This document shows, one piece after another, positions 32,639 through 40,729 of a stretch of DNA of 64,000 nucleotides. This DNA comes from Alteromonas profundi (lineage in GTDB: Bacteria; Pseudomonadota; Gammaproteobacteria; Enterobacterales; Alteromonadaceae). The notes beneath the pieces were generated by a model. It was not told where the DNA came from. It searched no databases and saw only the letters and a list, made by a program, of their open reading frames with translations. Both the position numbers and the translations under genes were made by a program. The stretch's first letter is position 1; every line of letters starts with the position of its first letter. Where the stretch lies: NCBI RefSeq assembly GCF_010500865.1, contig NZ_JAAAWN010000004.1, positions 124,001-188,000 on the forward strand. The letters are read 5' to 3'.

Positions 32639-33517
32639 ATGTCAAAACCTGTAATCGGATTTATCGGCCTTGGTTTAATGGGCGGTAATATGGTGGAGAA
32701 CCTGCAAAACAAAGGGTACCCACTTATTGTTATGGATTTAAATAAAGACGCGGTTGCGGCCTGTACGGCACGTGGCGCATCTGCGGCTAACTCGGCGAAA
32801 GAACTGGCTAGCGAAGCAGATATCGTAATGCTATGTCTAACCACCTCTGCCATTGTAGAAAAAGTGGTATATGGCGATGAAGGCATACTAGCAGGCATTA
32901 AAGAAGGTTCTGTGCTAATTGATTTTGGTACCTCTATCCCTGCTTCAACCCGTAAAATTGGCGCAGACTTAGCGGCAAAGGGTGTAGGCATGATTGATGC
33001 GCCACTTGGCCGCACACCGGCACATGCTAAAGACGGCTTGCTCAATATTATGGCCGCGGGCGATGAAGAAATCTTCAACAAAGTGAAGCCGGTACTTGAC
33101 GATCAGGGCGAGAATGTTTTCCACCTTGGCGCATTAGGTGCAGGCCACACCACTAAGCTTATTAATAACTTCATGGGTATGACCACTGTTTGTGCTATGT
33201 CGCAAGCTTTCGCGGTAGCCGACAAAGCGGGTGTAGATCGTCAACAGTTGTTCGATATTATGTCTACCGGCCCCTCTAGCTCGCCATTCATGCAGTTTTG
33301 TAAGAACTATGCCGTTGATGGTGTAAGCGACCTCGGTTTCTCTATCGCTAACGCAAACAAAGATTTAGGTTATTTCCTTCAAATGGTAAGCGATTTAGGC
33401 ACCGAGTCTAAAATTGCTGAAGGCTCATCTGCCAACCTACAAGCCGCATTTGATGCAGGTATGGGGAATGGCAATGTACCTGAGATTTTTGACTACTTTA
33501 AAAAGTTAGCTAAATAA
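32639..33517 (+). CDS. dehR: 4-deoxy-L-erythro-5-hexoseulose uronate (DEH) reductase, DehR-like
   Basis: The 292-residue beta-hydroxyacid dehydrogenase family protein would reduce DEH, the monomer from alginate, to 2-keto-3-deoxygluconate with NAD(P)H. The Rossmann motif is IGFIGLGLMGGNM at the start. FGTSIPASTRKIG and DAPLGRTPAHAKDG form the substrate loop, and GAGHTTKLINNFM carries the catalytic Lys. By sequence alone it could be tartronate semialdehyde reductase or 3-hydroxyisobutyrate dehydrogenase. The tight alginate context makes DehR the best call. AGGAG lies six bases upstream of the ATG. Confidence 0.88.
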   Translation: MSKPVIGFIGLGLMGGNMVENLQNKGYPLIVMDLNKDAVAACTARGASAANSAKELASEADIVMLCLTTSAIVEKVVYGDEGILAGIKEGSVLIDFGTSIPASTRKIGADLAAKGVGMIDAPLGRTPAHAKDGLLNIMAAGDEEIFNKVKPVLDDQGENVFHLGALGAGHTTKLINNFMGMTTVCAMSQAFAVADKAGVDRQQLFDIMSTGPSSSPFMQFCKNYAVDGVSDLGFSIANANKDLGYFLQMVSDLGTESKIAEGSSANLQAAFDAGMGNGNVPEIFDYFKKLAK

Positions 33518-33616
33518 CTACAAACCCCAGATGTGATGCGCCTATGGTTAGTTAACCTGATGTTATTCAGTTTGCATAACGTGGGCGCTTTAATCTTGCT
33601 GACCAAAAGAGTGTTT

Positions 33617-35884
33617 ATGCGTTTATCTACTATGTTTTTTGCTGCTACTAGCCTGGTACTGTTAGCCATTACAACGTCAAGTGTATTGGCCAAGGAATAT
33701 CAGGTAGACACGCCAAGTGCTTACCAGAAAATCGCGACAAATTTATCTGCTGGCGATACCGTTGTATTAAAGAACGGTCGCTGGGAAGACTTTGAAATTT
33801 TATTCAAAGGAATTGGCACAAAGAGCGCCCCCATCACATTAACTGCCGAAACCAAAGGTAAGGTAATTTTAACCGGGCAATCTAACCTTAGATTAGCGGG
33901 TGAATACCTTGTGGTAAAAGGGTTAGTATTTAAACACGGCTATACACCAAGCAGTTCGGTTATCGAATTTAGACAAGATAGCGATAATCTGGCCAACCAT
34001 TCCCGTGTTAGCGAAGTGGTTATTGACAACTTCAATAATCCGGATAAGCGTGAATCTGATTACTGGGTGGCCTTATATGGCAAGCACAACCGCCTTGACC
34101 ACAGCCACATAGTGGGTAAACGCAATAAAGGCGTAACGGTTGCCGTTAGACTTAACGACGAACGCAGCCAACAAAACCACCACAAAATTGATCATAACTA
34201 TTTTGGATACCGCCCTACGTTTGGTTCAAACGGCGGCGAAACCTTACGTATTGGCACAAGCCACTATTCATTAAGCGACTCTTTCACCTTGGTAGAAAAC
34301 AATATTTTCGACCAAACCAATGGTGAAGTAGAAATTATTTCAGTGAAATCTGGCAGCAACACATTACGCGGCAATGTCTTTCTTTCTGCCCGCGGCACGT
34401 TAACGTTGCGCCATGGTAACAACAACTTGGTTGAACAAAATATTTTCCTCGGTAACGGCGTAGAGCACACGGGCGGCATTCGCGTTATTAATAAAGGGCA
34501 AATTATTCGTAATAACTACCTTGAAGGGCTCACCGGTTATCGTTTCGGTAGTGGCTTTACGGTAATGAATGGCGTACCCAATTCGCCTATCAACCGTTAC
34601 CATCAGGTAGAAAACGCCCAAATTAGCCACAACTCACTGATTAATGTTGACCACATTCAATTAGCGGCCGGTAGCGATAGCGAACGTAGCGCCGTACCTA
34701 TTAATAGTAAATTCACCCATAACTTGGTAATAAATGAAAGCCAACAACAGCCCTTTACACTATTTGATGACGTAAGCGGTATTACCTTTGCCAACAACAT
34801 AAGCAATACCAAGGTTGTTGACGACGTAGCTTCAGGGTTTGCACGTAAAAGCGTTGCTCTAGAACGTGCTGATAATGGCTTATTGTACCCCACAGGCGAT
34901 ATGGCAGAAGCCGGCGCGCCGCGTGATCTTAAGGTAATTTCAAAAGACCAAGTTGGTGTTAGCTGGTACCCGAAAACACCTGCGGTAACCGAATTTAATT
35001 CTGGCGAAACCCACGTGGTAAGCGCAAAGCGAGGTGCACTCTTTGATGCTGTTGAACAAGCAAGCGACGGAGATATTCTGGAGCTTTCCCCCGGCGAATA
35101 TGACATACCTAAGCTAATAAAAATAAACAAAACGCTCACTATACGCGCCAAGCAACAAGGCACAGCGAAGCTGAGCTTCCAGCGTTCAGCGCTATTTGAA
35201 ATTCACGATGGTGGCAGCTTAACCCTTACAGGCCTTGTTATTACCGGTAGTAATAGCCCAGATTCAGCCGGTAACAGCGTAGTAAGAACGCAAAAATGGG
35301 GCATGTTAGAAAATTACCGCTTTATTATGACTAACTCTACGCTGGTTGACTTAGACATTAACCATTCGTTTCATTTCTTCGCCACCGGCTTTGGCGCCTT
35401 TGCTGATGAAATAACACTTGTAGATAATCAGTTTAAAAACGTAAGCGGCGACATTCTTCGCTTAAATAAAGAAATTGAAGACTTAGGTATTTATAACGCT
35501 GAGTACGTAACCTTACGTAACAACCAATTTGAAAATGTAAAAGGCGCCGTAGTAAAACTATACCGTGGTGGTACAGACGAAAGTACCTTCGGCCCCCATT
35601 TCATTATGACCGATAACACCCTTACCAACATTGGCCTAGGCAAGCGAAACAAAGAGCAAGCCAGTATTTATCTACATGGTGTTCAGGTAACAACAATAAA
35701 AAACAACACAATATCTGCGTCGGCACCTATTGTGGTTGAGCATACTGTTGGCGAACCCAAAACCGTGATAGTGAACAATACCTTCACCGACACTAAGGCC
35801 CCCAGCGTAGAGGAACTTCACTTTAAAGGGCCACATACTGCCCAAGTTGAAGATAACGTTGTAAAACAAAGTTCAGCGAAGTAG
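33617..35884 (+). CDS. Secreted alginate lyase, polysaccharide lyase family 6
   Basis: This lyase cleaves alginate by beta-elimination. From the ATG at 33617 a Sec signal (MRLSTMFFAATSLVLLAITT ending VLA) precedes about 730 residues. The upstream frame start at 33533 would bury this signal. Typical PL6 (chondroitinase B-like) segments are TNLSAGDTVVLKNG near the N-terminus and many parallel beta-helix turns of the form VIDNFNNP, LVENNIFDQTNGEVEIISVKS and FLSARGTLTLRHG. The length fits two-domain PL6 enzymes with a second beta-helix half. Polymer preference (mannuronate or guluronate) cannot be read from sequence. It lies between dehR and the PL17 lyase. Confidence 0.92.
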   Translation: MRLSTMFFAATSLVLLAITTSSVLAKEYQVDTPSAYQKIATNLSAGDTVVLKNGRWEDFEILFKGIGTKSAPITLTAETKGKVILTGQSNLRLAGEYLVVKGLVFKHGYTPSSSVIEFRQDSDNLANHSRVSEVVIDNFNNPDKRESDYWVALYGKHNRLDHSHIVGKRNKGVTVAVRLNDERSQQNHHKIDHNYFGYRPTFGSNGGETLRIGTSHYSLSDSFTLVENNIFDQTNGEVEIISVKSGSNTLRGNVFLSARGTLTLRHGNNNLVEQNIFLGNGVEHTGGIRVINKGQIIRNNYLEGLTGYRFGSGFTVMNGVPNSPINRYHQVENAQISHNSLINVDHIQLAAGSDSERSAVPINSKFTHNLVINESQQQPFTLFDDVSGITFANNISNTKVVDDVASGFARKSVALERADNGLLYPTGDMAEAGAPRDLKVISKDQVGVSWYPKTPAVTEFNSGETHVVSAKRGALFDAVEQASDGDILELSPGEYDIPKLIKINKTLTIRAKQQGTAKLSFQRSALFEIHDGGSLTLTGLVITGSNSPDSAGNSVVRTQKWGMLENYRFIMTNSTLVDLDINHSFHFFATGFGAFADEITLVDNQFKNVSGDILRLNKEIEDLGIYNAEYVTLRNNQFENVKGAVVKLYRGGTDESTFGPHFIMTDNTLTNIGLGKRNKEQASIYLHGVQVTTIKNNTISASAPIVVEHTVGEPKTVIVNNTFTDTKAPSVEELHFKGPHTAQVEDNVVKQSSAK

Positions 35885-35898
35885 AGGTGATAACGGAT

Positions 35899-38124
35899 AT
35901 GACACTATTTAAGCGAAGTAAATTACTATGGTTTAGCCTGTTAGGTTTTGCGCTATTAGCCACGCTGCTGCAGGCCAACGCTTATGCAGCACACCCAAAC
36001 CTGGTTATTACTACCAGCGATGTTGATAAAATGCGTGAGGCGGTAACGCAGCCAGGCCGCTTTACCGATGAATATAAAAAGGTACGTGCCAGAGTTGATG
36101 AGCAAATCAGTCAGCCCATTGTGGTGCCTGTGCCTAAAGATGGCGGTGGCGGTTACACCCACGAGCGCCATAAGAAAAACTATCAAATTATGTACGATGC
36201 CGGGCTAATTTATCAAATTAGCCAAGAGCGCAAATATGCCGACTTCGTACGCGATATGTTACTTGAATACGCTAACTTATACCCTACCCTTGATGTGCAC
36301 CCTAAGCGTAAAGTTAAAGCACAAAACCCCGGCAAGCTGTTTTGGCAAAGCCTAAATGAAGCGATGTGGTTGGTATACACCATTCAGGCATACGACCTTA
36401 TTTACCCTGCGTTATCTACCTCGTCTGCTGAAAAAATTGAACAAGACTTGCTAACCCCGGTGGCCGAGTTTTTATCCGTTGGACAGCCCTCTACCTTTAA
36501 TAAGGTACACAATCACGGTACATGGGCTACCGCAGGCGTGGGTATGACAGGCTATGTACTTGATAAGCCTGAGTGGGTTGAAATTGCACTATACGACCTT
36601 GAAAAATCGGGCAAAGGTGGCTTTTTGAAGCAGCTAGAAATGCTGTTTTCTCCGCAAGGCTACTACAACGAAGGCCCGTACTATCAGCGCTTTGCTATGC
36701 TGCCATTTGTAACCTTTGGTAAGGCAATTGAAAATAACGAGCCTGATCGTGATATTTTTGGCTACCGCGATGGCGTATTGCAAAAAGCTATCGATACCAC
36801 CATTCAACTTAGCTACAACGGGTTGTTCTTCCCCATTAACGATGCAATTAAGAGCAAAGGCACAGACACCATAGAACTGGTTCACGCTGTGACTATTGCG
36901 TATGGCCGCACTGGCGATACGGGCTATTTAGATATTGCCCGCGAGCAAGACCAAATTATTCTTTCAGGTGACGGCTTAAAAGTGGCAAACGCGTTAGATA
37001 AAGGGTTAGCCACTGCGTACGATTTTCGTTCTGTAGCCTTTGGCGATGGCCACGATGGTAAGCAAGGCGCCTTGGTTATTATGCGTAGTGATATTAACGG
37101 CGAACAAGCTTTGCTATTTAAGCCCGCTGCGCAAGGCTTAGGCCATGGTCACTTCGACAAGCTTACTTGGCAATTTTACGACCTAGGCAACGAGATCGTT
37201 TCAGATTATGGCGCTGCGCGCTTCTTAAATGTTGAAGCGAAATACGGTGGCCGGTATTTACCTGAAAACGAAAGCTACGCGAAGCAAACCATCGCTCACA
37301 ATACCGTGGTGGTAGATGAAGCCAGTCATTTTAACGGCAATGTTGAGCGCGCAAACCAACATGCACCTACCCTCGCCTTTTTTGAAACCAATCAATATGG
37401 GTCGGTAGCCAGTGCACACATAGACACCGCGTATGACGGGGTAGATATGTCGCGTCTGCTTGCGTTAGTAACATTGCCTGAACTACAACAAACTATTGCC
37501 ATTGATATTTTCGATGTAGTCTCAGACGCTGAACATCAGTACGACCTTCCTTTGTACTACCAAGGGCAGTTTATTGACAGCAACTTCCCATTAGATGCGC
37601 ATACCAATACGCTTTCAGCCCTTGGCGATAACAACGGGTATCAGCACTTATGGCTACAAGCGCAAAGCCAGCCAAGCGAAGGGCTTGCTAAAGTAACTTG
37701 GCTAAACGACAACGGTCGCTTTTATACCCAAACCAGCGTGGTTAACGGCGATGAGCAGTTCTTATTTACCCAATTAGGTGCCAACGACCCTAATTTCAAT
37801 TTGCGCAACGAAAAAGCGGTGATCCGCCGCGTTGCCGGGCAAAAACGTCATCAATTTGTGTCGGTGTTAGAACCCCATGGCGAGTATAACCCCAGTAAAG
37901 AGTACACCTTAGGTGCTATTAGCCGCATTAGTGACGTTAGCCTTAGTGAGCAAGAAGCACTTATCTTAGTCACCCTGGACTTTGGTGAGGTTAAGTACCT
38001 TGTAGCAGTGAATACCGCTACGTCGGCAGACAGCGATACCGAACAATCTTTTAACTATCAAAACTTGTCTTATTCACTGAAAGGGCGTCTCGCCACTTAT
38101 GTGATAGAGAATAATCAGGAGTAA
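35899..38124 (+). CDS. Oligoalginate lyase, polysaccharide lyase family 17
   Basis: This exo-type lyase would convert alginate oligomers to unsaturated monomers. I start it at ATG 35899 (741 residues), giving a signal peptide ending NAYA; a GTG at 35887 is the alternative. The N-terminal alpha-toroid contains KVHNHGTWATAG with the family's catalytic Asn-His pair and GYYNEGPYYQRFAM with active-site tyrosines. The heparinase II/III-like C-terminal beta domain includes QGLGHGHFDKLTWQFYDLG and AHNTVVVDEASHF. The signal predicts periplasmic location, working after the PL6 enzyme. It is followed five bases later by kdgF. Confidence 0.94.
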   Translation: MTLFKRSKLLWFSLLGFALLATLLQANAYAAHPNLVITTSDVDKMREAVTQPGRFTDEYKKVRARVDEQISQPIVVPVPKDGGGGYTHERHKKNYQIMYDAGLIYQISQERKYADFVRDMLLEYANLYPTLDVHPKRKVKAQNPGKLFWQSLNEAMWLVYTIQAYDLIYPALSTSSAEKIEQDLLTPVAEFLSVGQPSTFNKVHNHGTWATAGVGMTGYVLDKPEWVEIALYDLEKSGKGGFLKQLEMLFSPQGYYNEGPYYQRFAMLPFVTFGKAIENNEPDRDIFGYRDGVLQKAIDTTIQLSYNGLFFPINDAIKSKGTDTIELVHAVTIAYGRTGDTGYLDIAREQDQIILSGDGLKVANALDKGLATAYDFRSVAFGDGHDGKQGALVIMRSDINGEQALLFKPAAQGLGHGHFDKLTWQFYDLGNEIVSDYGAARFLNVEAKYGGRYLPENESYAKQTIAHNTVVVDEASHFNGNVERANQHAPTLAFFETNQYGSVASAHIDTAYDGVDMSRLLALVTLPELQQTIAIDIFDVVSDAEHQYDLPLYYQGQFIDSNFPLDAHTNTLSALGDNNGYQHLWLQAQSQPSEGLAKVTWLNDNGRFYTQTSVVNGDEQFLFTQLGANDPNFNLRNEKAVIRRVAGQKRHQFVSVLEPHGEYNPSKEYTLGAISRISDVSLSEQEALILVTLDFGEVKYLVAVNTATSADSDTEQSFNYQNLSYSLKGRLATYVIENNQE

Positions 38125-38129
38125 ATACT

Positions 38130-38474
38130 ATGAAAAAGCAGAGCGAACATTTTCTATTTGGTAACGAAACTAAAGTTGAAGATTTAGGTGGCGGTTTAAA
38201 GCGTCAAATGCTCGGCTTCAACGAAGAGCTAATGGCAGTAAAAGTGTTCTTTGATAAGGGCGCAGAAGGCTATACCCATAAGCACCGTCATTCGCAGGTA
38301 ACTTACGTAGAATCGGGCGAGTTTCACTTTACCATCGACGGTGAAATGAAAGTGCTTAAAGCCGGTGACAGCTGCCTTATTCCTCCTTATGCAGAGCATG
38401 GTGCAATTTGCCCTACTGGCGGCGTTTTAATAGACACCTTCAGCCCTGCACGTGAAGACTTTATAGAAGAATAA
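38130..38474 (+). CDS. kdgF: KdgF-like cupin, unsaturated uronate linearising enzyme
   Basis: This 114-residue single-domain cupin matches KdgF, which speeds ring opening of 4,5-unsaturated uronates to DEH. Metal ligands are in YTHKHRHSQVTYVESGEF (two His, Gln or Glu) and AEHGAICPTG. AGGAG ends in the last PL17 codons, seven bases before ATG. The position directly after PL17 and upstream of kdgK supports a role in processing lyase products. Confidence 0.93.
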   Translation: MKKQSEHFLFGNETKVEDLGGGLKRQMLGFNEELMAVKVFFDKGAEGYTHKHRHSQVTYVESGEFHFTIDGEMKVLKAGDSCLIPPYAEHGAICPTGGVLIDTFSPAREDFIEE

Positions 38475-38487
38475 TAAGGTGCAAATT

Positions 38488-38514
38488 GCCGCTGCTGCCC
38501 ACAATGGCAGCGGC
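38488..38514 (+). other. Hairpin after kdgF
   Basis: GCCGCTGC (38488-38495) pairs perfectly with GCAGCGGC (38507-38514) 14 bases after the kdgF stop. No T-run follows, so it may stabilise the upstream mRNA or attenuate rather than fully terminate before kdgK. Confidence 0.45.
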
Positions 38515-38638
38515 TGGTAATTACGTACCCGCGTTCGTCATAGGGCGCTTGAGTCTGAACCTCCCCTCGCTTCTTGCTGAGCTGAGGTGTACGGGTAACA
38601 GGCCCTAATATTGAACCATTGAAAAACCAGAGTAAGTC

Positions 38639-39583
38639 ATGATGAAAAATATTTATTTCCTTGGCGAATGCATGATGGAACTAAAATCGACTGACGAATC
38701 GACCATGAATCAGTCGTTTGCCGGCGATGTTTACAATTCTGCCGTTTACCTAAAACGCTGTTTTCCTGAAACTGCGGTGTCGTTTGTAACCGCGGTGGGT
38801 GGCGATCAAATTAGCCAGCGCTTAATTAACCGTTGTGAAGGTGAAAACCTCTCCACCGATGCTATTTTCCGTCACCCCAATAAAACCTTGGGTTTATACC
38901 TTATTGAAACAGATGAAACCGGTGAACGCAGCTTTACTTATTGGCGTAGCGACTCTGCGGCCCGTGAGATTGTCGACTTTTTAGATGACAGCGTAATTGC
39001 ACGTTTTAGTGCCAACGATATGCTGTTTATTTCAGGTATTTCTTTGGCGGTAATACAGCCAAGCCATCGTGACAAGTTTTGGCAGATAATGGAAAAGTTA
39101 AAAGCCTTAGGGGTAACTCTGGTGTTTGACCCTAATTATCGTGCACGCCTTTGGCAGGGTGCCGATGAAGCAAAGGAGCAAATTGAAAAGGCGCTAACCC
39201 TTTGCGATATCGCTTTACCTGGGGTAGAAGATTTCACCGAACTATACAATCTTCACAATGCCGAAGACGTTATTGCATTTTGTGCGCCTTTCAATGTTCC
39301 TGAAATCATTGTTAAAAATGGCGCTGCCTCTGTGGTTAGCCACTGCGATAACGAAACCGTTGATCACACCATTATACCTGTAACCCATGTGGTAGATACC
39401 ACATCGGCAGGCGATGCCTTTAATGGCGTGTATTTAGGCGCGCGACTTAATCAACAGTCGGTAGCAGACGCCATAGGGTTAGCTGCACAAGCAGCAGGTG
39501 TTGTTATTCAACAGCCCGGCGCTATTGCCCCCGCCGATGTATTTCAACAGGCCCTTAGTGACATTGGCTTTAATGTGAATTAA
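38639..39583 (+). CDS. kdgK: 2-dehydro-3-deoxygluconokinase
   Basis: The product phosphorylates KDG, made by DehR, to KDPG. It is a 314-residue PfkB-family ribokinase-like enzyme with GECMMELKS at the start, VSFVTAVGGDQISQ, and the C-terminal PfkB signature DTTSAGDAFNGVYLG holding the catalytic Asp. It is followed by eda after 17 bases. Confidence 0.94.
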   Translation: MMKNIYFLGECMMELKSTDESTMNQSFAGDVYNSAVYLKRCFPETAVSFVTAVGGDQISQRLINRCEGENLSTDAIFRHPNKTLGLYLIETDETGERSFTYWRSDSAAREIVDFLDDSVIARFSANDMLFISGISLAVIQPSHRDKFWQIMEKLKALGVTLVFDPNYRARLWQGADEAKEQIEKALTLCDIALPGVEDFTELYNLHNAEDVIAFCAPFNVPEIIVKNGAASVVSHCDNETVDHTIIPVTHVVDTTSAGDAFNGVYLGARLNQQSVADAIGLAAQAAGVVIQQPGAIAPADVFQQALSDIGFNVN

Positions 39584-39600
39584 CCACGAGTACAGAAACT

Positions 39601-40218
39601 ATGAAATTGTTTTCAGACCTAATGTCGGGTCAGACATTGTTACCTATTATACAAGCAGACACCCCAGAACAAGGTGTAGGCATTGCAAAAGCCATGGCAG
39701 AAGCCGGACTTTCGTTGGTGGAAGTTGTGTTAAGAACCGAGGCTTCGTTAGACGCATTATCGGCAATAAAACAAGAAGTTCCTTCGTTAAAAGTAGGTGC
39801 TGGTACGGTAATTAACACCGACATTCTGCAACAAGCGCTTGATGCTGGGTCTGACTTTATTGTTACCCCTGCCGTGTCGCCAACTTTGTTGCAGGCGCTA
39901 AGCGAAGTAGCCGTACCCGTGTTACCGGGCGTGTCTAATACGGGCGATATATTAATGGCCTACGAATTTGGCTTTAACGAACAAAAACTATTCCCAGCCT
40001 CACTGTCGGGCGGCGCACCTTTCTTAAAAGCCGTTTCTTCGGTATTTAGAACGGTAAACTTTTGCCCCACCGGGGGAGTGAACCAAGACAACAAAGACAG
40101 TTATTTAAGTTTAAATAATGTGTTCGCTGTGGGCGGAACTTGGGTGGCCAAACCACAATGGGTAGAGAACAAAGAGTGGGATGCAATTACCCAGGCGTGT
40201 CGCGAAGCCACTGCATAA
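39601..40218 (+). CDS. eda: KDPG aldolase (2-dehydro-3-deoxyphosphogluconate aldolase)
   Basis: The product splits KDPG into pyruvate and glyceraldehyde-3-phosphate, the end of the alginate route. The 205-residue protein has LLPIIQADTPEQGVGIAKAM, VVLRTEASLDAL, VGAGTVINTDIL, FIVTPAVSP and the Schiff-base Lys region QKLFPASLSGG, then FCPTGGVNQDN. All are standard for class I Eda. The gene is followed by a strong terminator. Confidence 0.95.
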   Translation: MKLFSDLMSGQTLLPIIQADTPEQGVGIAKAMAEAGLSLVEVVLRTEASLDALSAIKQEVPSLKVGAGTVINTDILQQALDAGSDFIVTPAVSPTLLQALSEVAVPVLPGVSNTGDILMAYEFGFNEQKLFPASLSGGAPFLKAVSSVFRTVNFCPTGGVNQDNKDSYLSLNNVFAVGGTWVAKPQWVENKEWDAITQACREATA

Positions 40219-40310
40219 TAGCCCACAGGTTAAAACAACATTTTTGGTGCAAGGCTAAGGATGTGTAACAATTACCTGTTAACGTTATGTTTACCTAATA
40301 TCATTTATTT

Positions 40311-40350
40311 GCGCTTAATTGGTTAACCAGTTAAGCGCATTTATTTTTAT
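40311..40350 (+). terminator. Intrinsic terminator after eda
   Basis: A 12-bp stem with one G-T wobble (40311-40322 with 40327-40338) closes a TTAA loop and is followed by ATTTATTTTTAT. It lies 93 bases past the eda stop and ends the kdgK-eda unit before the receptor promoter. Confidence 0.75.
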
Positions 40351-40552
40351 CTCTCAAACCACATTAGTAGGTTGAACGCCGCCTTTGCAGCGGTTTAAAC
40401 TCCCACCTTACCACTAAGCATATCTTATTGAAAGATATAGCATTATTCTAAAAATAACGCCAAGCACATTAACGTAAGACCAAATCACGCCGTTTTCACA
40501 CAGCTCTTATAACCAATTTGGTCATAACAATTAGTCTAATAAATTTAAATAA

Positions 40553-40575
40553 ATATTACCAAAAGGTTGACCTTT
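40553..40575 (+). promoter_or_regulatory. Candidate operator and -35 region of the TonB-dependent receptor gene
   Basis: AAAGGT-TG-ACCTTT (40562-40575) is a perfect palindrome overlapping a -35-like TTGACC (40567-40572). Directly upstream is ATATTACCAA (40553-40562), the same ten bases as in the GntR gene's upstream inverted repeat (43797-43806). This supports shared control by the neighbouring GntR regulator. The -10 region is not clear, and the rest of 40219-40729 shows nothing codable. Confidence 0.45.
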
Positions 40576-40729
40576 GCGCTATATATTGTAAGTATTGCGT
40601 TAATCATTTGTAAGTTCTTCCAGTAGTGTTCTTACAAATTGTCGCAACCCTAGTATTAACAATATGAGATGCGGCGCTGATTTATTCACACATTTGAATT
40701 GGCGCGAAAACCACACACAGGACAACACT